From Sclerotinia nivalis (lineage: Eukaryota; Ascomycota; Leotiomycetes; Helotiales; Sclerotiniaceae): DNA of 64,000 bases. Position numbers and translations under genes: made by a program. The stretch's first letter is position 1. Each line of letters starts with the position of its first letter. Below are positions 47,442 to 57,658 of this stretch, in pieces. The notes beneath the pieces were generated by a model, which was not told the origin of the DNA, ran no database searches, and was given only the letters and a program-made list of their open reading frames with translations. The stretch spans positions 1,796,001-1,860,000 of the forward strand of contig JAPEIS010000005.1 of assembly GCA_029531795.1 (NCBI GenBank). Reading direction: 5' to 3'.

Positions 47442-48877
47442 ATGTGGCTGGCTCGGCCTGCTGCCAAAGTTTTGTGGGCAAGGCATCAAAAGAAAAGGCG
47501 TAGAAAGAAGAATAAGCCGAATTTTGGTGCTTCAAAAAAGCAAGCGAAAAACAGCAGAGATCGTTGGTGGTCAGGCAAGGAAACGAAACCTCGAGAAGAA
47601 CGATGGTGGTCAGATTCGGGAAGGAAAATTAGTCCCGAGGAAGAAGAGATGGAGATGAGGAGGTTAGCGAACAAGAAGTCGAGATTGAGGAGACAAGACG
47701 CAGAATTTTCCAAGGAAAAGGAACGATTTGAGAAGAACGCCTACGATGCCAAACACGAACAAAAGGAAGCTGCCGAAATATTAAGAGAGGAGCACAAAGA
47801 TGTAAAGAGAGCCGAATCTGATTTAAGAAGGGGAGAATCTGAATTGAGAAGGAAGTATGCGGCTTTTCGAGCTGAGAGGGAAAAATTGGAAGATGAAAAG
47901 GCCTCGATTCGAGAAGAAAAGAGGAGTCTTCGGCTTGCAAGGGAAAGGCTGAGGGAGTATAGTGAAAGGATGAGGGAAACTATCGATAGGGCGGTGGATT
48001 ATGTAGGCGGATACCATGAAGAAGATGAGAGGTTACCGACAAAACAATTATGGATTCGACGAATATTGTTCACATTTACTGGTTTTCCTATTATTGGTTT
48101 ATATAGTAAGTCCTACCATTGTGCCGGCCACGAGAGAATATGGATCGCTAATAGACTTTCAGTTATTGTTTTGACGGGATGCATGGCAAACAATGTGATT
48201 TCCCGAGCTTTCTACACCATCGACGTATTTAGCGGCGCATCCGACGAGTTCATCGTTCCCAATTTTCGCGTTGGCTATTTCGGTACGTATGCACTTTACA
48301 CTAACTCTATGCACATAACATAACATAGCAATCCCCAACTAATCAAACCTACTTAGGAATATGCGCCATAATCCCCAGCACAGGCAAAGATATCTGCACG
48401 CCCAACTTCCCCTATGGTCGATCAGCCAGCAGCGCCGCCGCCATCGTCCAATCCGCTCTCTTCCAAGGAAGCACCGACACATCCACCGCCAACAACATCG
48501 AACTCGCCGTCGGCATCCAACAAAAACTCCTCCCACTAATCCTGATGCCATTTTTTGCTTTCGCTATCGGACTCCTATGGACCATCTGGACCCTTCCTAC
48601 ATCCAAAATGGCTTCTGCGATATTGCAGTGGAGCGCGGGTAATATGATGAGTGCGGCGGGTAGTATCAGTACGGCAGGAGGCGCGATTCAGTTTGTGACG
48701 AGTAGGAGTACGGGACAGCAGATTAGTAGGGGGGTGCCGTTGCAGATTGGACAGTATTTGATTGCGTTGGGTTGTCTCGGGTTTGCGGCTATGGTGGGGT
48801 ATATTGATAAGAGGGGGAGGAGGAAGGCGCATGAGGGGTTTAAGATGCAGTTTCAGGTGCAGGAGTTTAAAGTTTGA
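47442..48877 (+). CDS. Coiled-coil protein with a C-terminal four-TM (Fig1/SUR7-like) domain
   Basis: Exons 47442-48105, 48163-48282 and 48357-48877 (1305 nt, 434 residues). The first 200 residues are highly charged: a Lys/Arg-rich head (KKRRRKKNKP), WW-containing linkers, then a long Glu/Arg/Lys coiled coil (about 65-185). Four membrane segments follow: one at ILFTFTGFPIIGLYIIVLTG, one after the luminal part around LLPLILMPFFAFAIGLLWTI, and two near the C terminus. RVGYFGICAIIPSTGKDIC resembles the GYFG.C loop of claudin-like Fig1/SUR7 proteins, which act in calcium entry or membrane organisation. The coiled-coil fusion is unusual for that group. The start is uncertain because the upstream sequence is open in frame up to one stop. 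Confidence 0.65.
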
Positions 48878-51800
48878 TGAGTGGGGAGTGTGAGATGGGA
48901 GAGAAGTTGTTATAATGATACGGGGATCTTCTGAAAGGGATGTTGTTGTCGGGCACTCCGTGTTTTCTCGAGGCTGAGTATTTGAGTTGAGTCGAGCTGA
49001 TTGGTTTCTTCACATTTGTTTTTGTATGCATATTTAGTCCCTATTAAAGTTAAGAATTGTATCGTTTCACCGAGAATATCCCGTTCATATACCTGAATTC
49101 AACTCTTCATCCCATATATAACGCGCATGAATATTCCTTAATGAATATTAAAGATATGATCATTCGCATATCACCATGATAAATTTAATACTAGGTACCT
49201 AGTTTGATCAAGCATCTCACGGAACTTGGGACCTTCCGCCTGCCAAAAACCATCATGCCCCACGAGGTAGCTGTGCTTCATATACATAGTGACATATCCC
49301 CAAGTGAATCTTTAGAGGATGTGCAACTAAAAGGTTCTTCTACCACCTATGATTATAGATGGTATGATGAGGATGCGAGGCATGGGTGAATATTTTAGAT
49401 ATGCAACAAAACTCCACAGACCAAGTAGTAGTTTCTTTAATATCTCAAGGGTAGTCAGTCAACTAGAAGCGGAAAAGGTATCTAGTCTATCCTATTTATT
49501 CAGACATCACTGAGCATCTCATACATATATACCCCCATGTATGCGGATGTTGGCATATGCAACAAATGATGCGTGACATTTCCTCCTTATTTTATTTCTA
49601 TGTTGTTAAATGAATTCAATTGAATTTAATGAGTAGGAATATAGGTGAATGATACACAATATGGTATATAGTAAGAATGTATATTTCCCCTTCAGAGGTG
49701 TGTTGATTTATAGCGGCATGTTCAGACTTTGACTACTATGTCAAGGTGGATGTTGAGATATGCAATATTTGCCTTGTGCTAGGTACTTACTGTTACTATG
49801 TAGGGGGAGACATCGATGAAGGATCCGGGTGAATCAATCATGTGCGATATACAATAAGAAACACACCTTCCTAAGTAATCTGCATACCTTACTTAAGTGA
49901 AAGTAGGATGAATACCTAATTATAAGACATAGATATAACCAAAAGAACAGAGTAATATGAGGTAAGACATATAAGGTATACGGATGATATTGGTACTGTA
50001 CCTGCTCCATTTGTATGTAAGACTTATGAAGTCTTGTAAATGAAATGATGAGAATATATTCGAGTGGGTGAATTATGTACGATGCGCAACAAAAAGATGT
50101 ATTGCTCCTCGATGGGCATCTATGTAGGTGAATAAGTACCTATATAAATGAATGTTTAGATATGCCACAAGAAACCTTATGACGATATATGAGGAGGCCA
50201 AAATAAGATAGTAAGCTGAATGAAGAGTAAGATATGCAACACATCGATTAATCAAAACAGCTGGTGAATGGTTCGGATGTGAAGAGTAAAGGAGATATGA
50301 AAAATGATACTAATGTGCCCATACAGATAGATTATCTTATGTGTTTTCCGGCTCATTGCAGTTTTTGATAGTGATCATACTGAATGATAGTTTAGGAATT
50401 AAATAATGAAGTATAAAGAAAGAAAAATTGGTGGAGAGGGAAGAAGTACTAATGTACCTATGTACTCGTAGTAATAGTTGAATCGCAAATGCATGATACT
50501 ATAAATAGATAGATTTCTGATTTTGTCAAATTAAATTAAGTACTCACTCACTCAATCAATCAATCAATCAACCCTTCCCTTCGTCCATTTACCTATAGTA
50601 TCCTTCACAAATTCACAGCACACAACCAATATCAATAAATTCTCCATCCCCTTCACCTTAAAAATCTCGATGTCCGATGTTCGATGTTTCGATGTTCGAT
50701 GAATATCTTCAACACCCTTATCAAACCATACCACATCCAGCAACCCCACATTATAAGATCCATCCAACCAAGCCAACCAACCACGAACCCACAACCACCC
50801 ACCAACCACCCTATCTCGATGCATCTCGATCATCAAAAAGGCGCACATAATGACCTAAATAACCAGTCCAGCCCAGGGCAGCGCAGTCCCAACATAACAA
50901 AAAGCAAAAAAACCCCATCGACGATTTCAGACATGCAACAAAACGAATCTCACCCAACCTTACCCAAACCCAAGCCCAAACCCAAACCAAACCCATGTTT
51001 TCTGCATTTCATTACTCAATGACTTAGTAATATACCTAGGTATGTACCTAATAGTAGGGTAGTAGGTAAGACCGGTAATGCATCAAATTGCAATCTGCAA
51101 GGACAAAAAAGGTTTCGATTCCCACCGGTACCCGCTCCAACGTTCGATCTTCGCTTCTCCCATTCTTGGCATCTATCTTCCAGGGATCTGACGAATGGCT
51201 GTTGCATCGAACCTGCATCGATTTTCATGTATGCATGGATTAGGTAGGTACTGGGTATTCATTTATTCGCATGATTCTCATCTCGATTCTGCCTGGAGTT
51301 GAATGAATGAATGAATGACATCTATAATCCATCCATTCTTAGCAGGTAGGTAAGTAGGTATCATTCAATTGGTCGAGGAATCTTCAAAAACAAATCATTG
51401 TAGATACAGAGCCACCTACAATACTGTACCTACCAAGGCACCTAGTAACATAAGCGAGCTGAGATCAACAGATCTCGATCTCCTTTTCTAGATATGCAAC
51501 AAATAACTGACTCGACTCTTTGGGAAATACTACCTAGTTGATTATTATGAATCGAAGATGGGGGGAGGCGTTTGTGATGGGTTAGGGTGGGTTAGATATC
51601 TATGTACCTGCATACATATATCTGTAAGGCTGTGTCAGCCTTATATTATCTGCGCGTCTCCGTGTATCGAAGTGACCGATTGATTGATTGATGATCCGGG
51701 CACTACAAAATACTGGATTCAATTGATAGGTATGTAAGGTATGTACGTATAATTCCAGAAATAAACAAGAGATCATCATGATCCCTAAATCTACCTGGTA

Positions 51801-53232
51801 AAAGATATCTCAAATCCCATTTCTACAATAGTGAATACATTGCAAACCGTAAAACGAAAACTTCAATAGTCCTTAAGGTAGCCTGAGGTCGAAAAAACGT
51901 GTAGGTGGATAGATATACTATAACTACTAGGTAGCTTATATATGGACAACCGACTAAATGCGCATCATGAGTATCTAAGATTACATCCTTTGTAGATTAC
52001 CTTTCTGGGCAGGAAATACAATACCTACGAAATATATTTGTGTATCACCTATGAAAACATGATAGAATATATGGAAACTTCAAAGAGGTAGGGAGGAAAG
52101 GTAAATGCTCACATTCATTTAAAGTCAATGGGGGAAGGCAAGATATAAGAGAAGACACGTATTATATATATCACTGATCCTCTGCTAGCATGAGCGCATA
52201 GTGCAGATATGCAGGAAGATGTCCCAAAATAAAATATCTTGTCATACTCAAGTGTAGTGAACGAAGAGGGGATAGCGAAGGGCCTTCGCATGACACTTAC
52301 ATTGCATTCCAAGAGGCCGGTCTGTGCTTGAGGCACGCAACAAAACCACATGGTAGAGCCTCTTTCACCAGGTGACTTATCGTGTAGACATGCAGCAAAA
52401 GTAGTGCAGTCCAACAAAGCTACCGCAAAACCCTTTGCTGGCATGGCGATAATTTGGAATACGGTCACAAGACACAGTAGACACTCCCATCTATACTCCG
52501 TACAAACTCTTTCAACAATGCGGTCTGTGCTCTAGACGTGCAACAAAACCGCATGCAACCATTTGGGTAGTATGTGATCCGTGCTTGAGATATGCAACCA
52601 TGGTCTTTAGTCTTACTCAGCTGTCAGAGGAAGGTTCATTGGATGAAATTCGAGATACTCAACAGAGCCTCATGGCGACGGGTAAGGTGGAAGTGCTTTC
52701 ACGAAACTGAGTGTAATGAAATGGGAAATCTTTATGTAATCAACTCCCGAGGAACGAAGTTCGATAGGCAGTGAACATAGATAATCATGAGAAAAGGAGC
52801 GTAACAACTTTCATATAACCTAGAGAGATCCCCAGGGTATGCTGTGACTTCCCGCCAATTGGAACGGTCGATGGACGAAGAGAGAGACAAGAAACAAATC
52901 TGTCAATAAGGAAGAAAAAAGGCTTAACGCAAGAGACGTGACAACCAAATATTCAAAAGTGCTCGAATAAATCTGAGTATAGAACAAATTCAAAGGAGGA
53001 TGGTGTTGATATAAGGGTGACATGATATGTGCATTGAGAAATTTCAAACCAAAAGACTTATTGTCTAACTAGTGTGGGTGATAAGATGCTCACAATTGAG
53101 GGAGAATCAATGCGTACAAAGATTAATGACAAGTGGCAAACTCTGTCGAAGGAAACGCCAACATACTCAGATGGGGACAGATGAACATACTTGGTATACA
53201 TCTACACATCTTCGCAACCCACATCCCATCCC
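48878..53232. other. 4.3-kb gene-free convergent interval with dispersed motif
   Basis: This lies between the 3' ends of the four-TM gene and the XLF gene. There is no credible coding frame. It is AT-rich with many GTAGGTA/TACCTA patches, and with at least a dozen plus-strand copies of AGATATGCAACAAAA and close variants (separate entry). It could be a long non-coding transcript or an old satellite-like sequence; neither is proven. Confidence 0.6.
49397..52603 (+). repeat. Dispersed AGATATGCAACAAAA motif family
   Basis: Near-identical copies begin at 49397, 49553, 49756, 50080, 50158, 50230, 50929, 51490, 52205, 52331, 52386, 52534 and 52588; a weaker one is at 49845 and an outlier at 55378. 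The consensus is AGAYRTGCAACAAAA. All are on the plus strand; I found no reverse-complement copy here. Several share a preceding GGGTGAAT (49384, 49829, 50067). The last group shares a longer unit, GTGCTTGAGAYRTGCAACAAAACCRCATG (52323, 52526, 52581). Spacing is irregular, from about 55 to 700 bp. Confidence 0.7.
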
Positions 53233-54996
53233 TCAAAATTTCCTTTTCTTTTTAATCGGTGCTTTGCTTTTTGCTTCTAATTCCTTCTTCAACATCTCTC
53301 TCTTCTTATCAGCTCGTTCTTGCGAAGTTTCCCTCGGTGGTGGGGTTGTTTCTTTAATTTTCTCTTCCTTCTCCATCATCGGTTCTCTCGATCTTCCCCT
53401 ATTCTCTTCGCGAGAAGCACCTCCTTTCTGGCTAGCATCCCCAGCAGCAGCCTTCTTCCCACCAATAATACCTAGCTTCTTCTTTGCCGTTGCCGAACTC
53501 TGAGACTCGATTTCAGGTGTTGGTGTATTCTCTCTTTTCTTTCCACCAATTTTGCCTAACATGCCTCGTTTGGGCCGCGGCTTCACAGCTTCAGGTTCAG
53601 CGTCTGGTTCTGGTTCCGGCTCTGGTGAAGCAGCTTTCTTTCCGCCTACTTTTCCAAGCTTACCTTTCTTTTTAACTGGCGATTCCTCAGGAGTCTGCTG
53701 TCGTTTTGATGGTGGAGAAGATGGGGTGTCGTCGTCCATGGTATCGTTATCATTATCCTCGTGGTAAATCACTCTTCTAGGTCGTGAACTCGCTGGTATA
53801 GGTTCATTAACTTCGGTCGTATCATCTTCGGTTTGACTCGGCGGAGTTGGTGTTGAAGCTTTCCGTTTTGTACCCAATCTGTTGACTGGGGGTTTCACTT
53901 TTGGTGGACTGGAATTTGGGGTTGGAGTTCGATTAGGACTTGGCGCTTGGGCTTGTGAGATGGGGAGACTATCTGGAATTCTCGAGCGTTGAGATGGGGC
54001 ATCGAGGTCGTCGTCATCGTCATCATCTGTAGAATCATCCATTGAAATATCAGGCTTAGCCTTAGATTTTGAGAGGTGAGGCGGTGTTGATTGTACCTGA
54101 AAGTCGTCCTCGGGTGGTACATATTCTTGTTCGATATTCCTTCTTGGTAAATTCATTTGATTTGGCGTAATATTGTTCCCTGATGTACCTACAATCTTGG
54201 CCTGCATATGGTCCCACCAATTGAAATCCTGAACCTCTCTATCAAGACCATTTGCCATAGAGATATTCGGAGCTATATCAATGCCGCTAAACACCTTATT
54301 CAATAACTCCCGCCTATCTTCCGCTTTATCAGATCCCAACTCCCTCTTCCAAGCTTCTGCATCGAAAATCCTCAATCCTTTGATCTTTTCGCTCGCCTTC
54401 TTCCTGTCAACCTTCCTCCCCGGCCTTCCCGCAGCTTGATGGAAAATTGTGCCCAGGTCTGACCCTTGACTTTCCAATGCATCGACCAATTTTTGAATAA
54501 CCGCATCTTTCTCCCCAAGCAGCCCCACTAGCTCTTCGACCTCTTTCCTCTTTTCTTGTAGCGCAATTAAACTCGGAAGAACCAATTTGTCAACTGTTTC
54601 TTTCGGTCCTTCTAGTGCCAGTTCGTACCGCCATTCTAAGTCCTTCAATCCACCAGGTAGTGGAATCTGAACATGGAGACGCAAGTTTGGTGAGATATCA
54701 TCTGCAATGCCTGTCCCAACTTGCAAAGATAGGCTTGCATCTTTTCCTCCCACAAGCCCTAGCTTTATCTTATCAAGGAATATCGATAATTGGTCTTCGT
54801 CCTCACTAGGATCAATACTTGTATTCTCTTCTTTGCTTCGCTCGATTATGGCATCGCGATCTATCCTCTCGACCCATATATTCGATAAATCAGTCAGTCT
54901 CACTAGGTATGAGTCATTGTTGAATTCAGACGAAATTAGGAAGGGTGGTAACTGTGCGCCAGCAGAGTTTGAAAGTTGGAGAGGTTTCCAGGCCAT
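53233..54996 (-). CDS. XLF/Nej1-type non-homologous end-joining factor
   Basis: A single exon of 587 residues. The N-terminal head (WKPLQLSNSAGAQLPPFLIS, then YLVRLTDLSNIWVERIDR) and the following helix (LVLPSLIALQEKRKEVEELV) have the XLF/XRCC4 pattern of a beta head plus coiled coil (to about 190). The rest is long, disordered, and rich in Ser, Pro, Asp and Lys, with an acidic DDDDDDD run. Near the C terminus three copies of a LGxIGGKK element occur (KLGKVGGKK, MLGKIGGKK, KLGIIGGKK). The protein ends in KKKRKF, similar in character to the basic Ku-binding tail of human XLF. The known role is bridging DNA ends with Ku, Lif1 and ligase IV. The length is greater than human XLF (about 300) because of the tail. 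Confidence 0.85.
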   Translation of the reverse strand: MAWKPLQLSNSAGAQLPPFLISSEFNNDSYLVRLTDLSNIWVERIDRDAIIERSKEENTSIDPSEDEDQLSIFLDKIKLGLVGGKDASLSLQVGTGIADDISPNLRLHVQIPLPGGLKDLEWRYELALEGPKETVDKLVLPSLIALQEKRKEVEELVGLLGEKDAVIQKLVDALESQGSDLGTIFHQAAGRPGRKVDRKKASEKIKGLRIFDAEAWKRELGSDKAEDRRELLNKVFSGIDIAPNISMANGLDREVQDFNWWDHMQAKIVGTSGNNITPNQMNLPRRNIEQEYVPPEDDFQVQSTPPHLSKSKAKPDISMDDSTDDDDDDDLDAPSQRSRIPDSLPISQAQAPSPNRTPTPNSSPPKVKPPVNRLGTKRKASTPTPPSQTEDDTTEVNEPIPASSRPRRVIYHEDNDNDTMDDDTPSSPPSKRQQTPEESPVKKKGKLGKVGGKKAASPEPEPEPDAEPEAVKPRPKRGMLGKIGGKKRENTPTPEIESQSSATAKKKLGIIGGKKAAAGDASQKGGASREENRGRSREPMMEKEEKIKETTPPPRETSQERADKKREMLKKELEAKSKAPIKKKRKF

Positions 54997-56713
54997 TATT
55001 GTGATGGTATGTTTGGAATATCGTGAAGCTGCACATCAGCGCTTCAAATGACGGCGACGCGGTCGCAATAGAGAAGGATATTGAATGCTATGGCAGTTGA
55101 GAAGTAATACATAAACTCATATCATAACAAAATGCATTCAGTATTCGACAATAAAACAAGATACTTCTAACACCGGGTTTTGGCACATTTCATCTTGAAG
55201 GAACGTGTGGTGTGACGTGATGTTGAAATTCGGGGTCCTGGAGCTTTGTTACCTAGCACGTTTTTTGACACACCGGAAATAACATCAGAAATCGAACTTG
55301 TTCCCAGTTGATGGAACTTTTTCAATTTGGCGCTAAATTGATGAAGGTGGTTAATTCTGAAGGGTAATGATATTTTTAGATGTGCAACAAATTAATTTTG
55401 AGGAGTTTGACACGTGGTCCTTCACCGCTTCGTGGCAGAATAATATTCCACATTTTTCCAAATCTCAGTCAAGGGTATCTTCTGCTCTTCAATTATTCAA
55501 TGTTCGAGTTCGCTCTGAAGATATGAATTTATACATCAATCCGTGAAAAGCTGAGGACAGAAAATCTGCCATGCTACGGAGACGATCGGTTGAGGTATTT
55601 GAGGTAGAAAAAAAGATATTATATGAGCTGTGATTGCAGAGTCAGAGACGAACAGTTTTCTTCGTCACATATCTGTTTTAGGGATGTTAGACTCGCATCG
55701 CATGCTTGGAAGGAGTCTTCGGGCAAAATGTGTTGCTTTGAAGAGGATCATATTGGCCTCGGGTTGGTTGCATTCCCCCTTTACGTTCAAAATAACCAGG
55801 CACATCAACACACGATGCACGCTGCGAACATTTATTCTCAAAGTGCGAGATTAGTTGTAAGATTGTTGTATGATCCCAAGTTCACCGTGAAATAAGTAAG
55901 CTTTCATCCAAAGTTTACGGTGCTGGTGCGTTGTATTGGGACGAGGTATCAAATTATCAAATAATCAGATCAGCCTCAAAGGCTACGAAGGCATATCTCT
56001 GCAATATATTATGGCACTGAAACAATCAAACTTTGCAGCTATTCATAATTGTTTCTTGGCCATGTTGAAGCATATACATAATCATATGATCAAGACACCA
56101 ATTTCCTACCAAATTCCAACCATATGAACTTTTCTTACTCCCCAGTATTTTCCATCATCGGCTGAGTCATCAAATGATTCAACTCCAGACTAAGCTACAT
56201 GTGCAGGACATCAATACGATAAAAGATGGTTAGAGGACAACGAGCCTTGAGTTTGAAAGATGCTAACTATATTGCATTGTTACAGTCTGGGGAGATAGGC
56301 TGGATAAATCACTTCCCCAGATCCCACAAAAAACTAGAAATAACCAAAACCCCCACACCGCATTTTAGTTCGTTTTGAGTGGGCGGGGAAGATGACACTA
56401 GCAGTCTAATACATAGATCACCATGCTAATCGCTAGTCCTGGTCTTTATACCCTTAGCCCCCACAGCAACTTCTTTCCATTTCATCGGACAATGATATTA
56501 TTCTTTTTTGATCGGTTGATTATCACAGTAATAAGATTAGACCAAGACACCCTCAAAACTACTAATCAACAGTGATACCCCTCTAATCTCAAATAATAAG
56601 TCGAGTCCATCTGCCTCACAGCCCTCAGATTCTCCCGACGACGTAACAACGGGCGAAGAAGTTCCTGACACAACGAAAACTACATCGACCTCGAGTCACC
56701 GAGTAACGTCAAA
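54997..56713. other. Divergent promoter region
   Basis: This spacer lies between the heads of the XLF gene (minus) and the thioesterase-like gene (plus). Short frames around 55623-55895 have no recognisable motif. One outlying copy of the GTGCAACAAAT motif is at 55378. Confidence 0.55.
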
Positions 56714-57658
56714 ATGGCTTCCACCATGGATCCTCGTCCTTCGAAGAAGATGGACGTCAACTATCCAGCCTATCCAGAAGCAATGATTATTGATCCCATC
56801 CTTCCCCACAAACAAACTTTCATTATCCTACATGGCCGTGGATCATTCGCAGAGAAATTTGCTCCGCCTCTTTTGGAAATGCAAATCAATACTCAAGAGA
56901 CGATTCAAACAACTTTTCCTCACGCGAGAATCATTTTTCCTACAGCATCACGGAATCGAGCCACGATATACAAGAAATCCTTTACACATCAGTGGTTCAA
57001 TAGTTGGCATTTAGAGGATTACAAAAAAAGACAGGATATGATGCGTCCGGGTCTTCATCAGAGCTGCAATTACATACATTTCTTGTTGAAGAGAGAGATT
57101 GAGATTGTCGGTGCTGAGAATGTAGTATTGTGGGGATTGAGTCAAGGATGTGCTACTTCTTTGTCATCACTTTTGGTATGGGATGGCGACCCATTTTCTG
57201 CTGTTGTGGGGATGTGTGGTTGGCTACCATTTGGGAACATAGTTGAAGAGCTGGGTGCGAAACCAAGAGATCAATTTGCTACAATCCAAGGCCAAGATGA
57301 AGAAGACGATCCCTTTGCACGATCTGATGACGAGGATGACCCTTTCGCACGTTCCGACGAGAAAGGGGCTAGCGATGAGCCGACTTGGAAATCAGATGCT
57401 CTTAGCTTCTTCAGAGAGGAGATTGACATGGATCATAAGAACGGGACGGTTTTCCAAAATATTCCCGTGTTTTTAGGTAATGGCAGAGAGGATCCAAAAG
57501 TATCCATTGAAATGGGAAGGGAGGCCAAGAGATGTTTGGATCTGCTTGGAGCGGATGTGGAGCTGAAGGAATATGATGGGCTGGGGCATTGCTACTCCAA
57601 AAATATGCTTTCCGACATTTTTCAATTCCTTAAAGAGAAGCTAAACATTGAGGGATAG
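56714..57658 (+). CDS. Acyl-protein thioesterase/carboxylesterase-like hydrolase
   Basis: A single exon of 314 residues. The fold is that of phospholipase/carboxylesterases: FIILHGRGS (oxyanion loop), RIIFPTASRN, WFNSWHLED, the nucleophile elbow WGLSQGCA (Ser about 143), GNGREDPKV (Asp about 260) and DGLGHCYS (His about 292). It is longer than typical APT1 (about 230) because of an acidic insert at about 195-225 with a doubled DDPFARSD element. Members depalmitoylate proteins or hydrolyse small esters; the substrate here is unknown. No signal peptide is seen, so it is probably cytosolic. Confidence 0.82.
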   Translation: MASTMDPRPSKKMDVNYPAYPEAMIIDPILPHKQTFIILHGRGSFAEKFAPPLLEMQINTQETIQTTFPHARIIFPTASRNRATIYKKSFTHQWFNSWHLEDYKKRQDMMRPGLHQSCNYIHFLLKREIEIVGAENVVLWGLSQGCATSLSSLLVWDGDPFSAVVGMCGWLPFGNIVEELGAKPRDQFATIQGQDEEDDPFARSDDEDDPFARSDEKGASDEPTWKSDALSFFREEIDMDHKNGTVFQNIPVFLGNGREDPKVSIEMGREAKRCLDLLGADVELKEYDGLGHCYSKNMLSDIFQFLKEKLNIEG

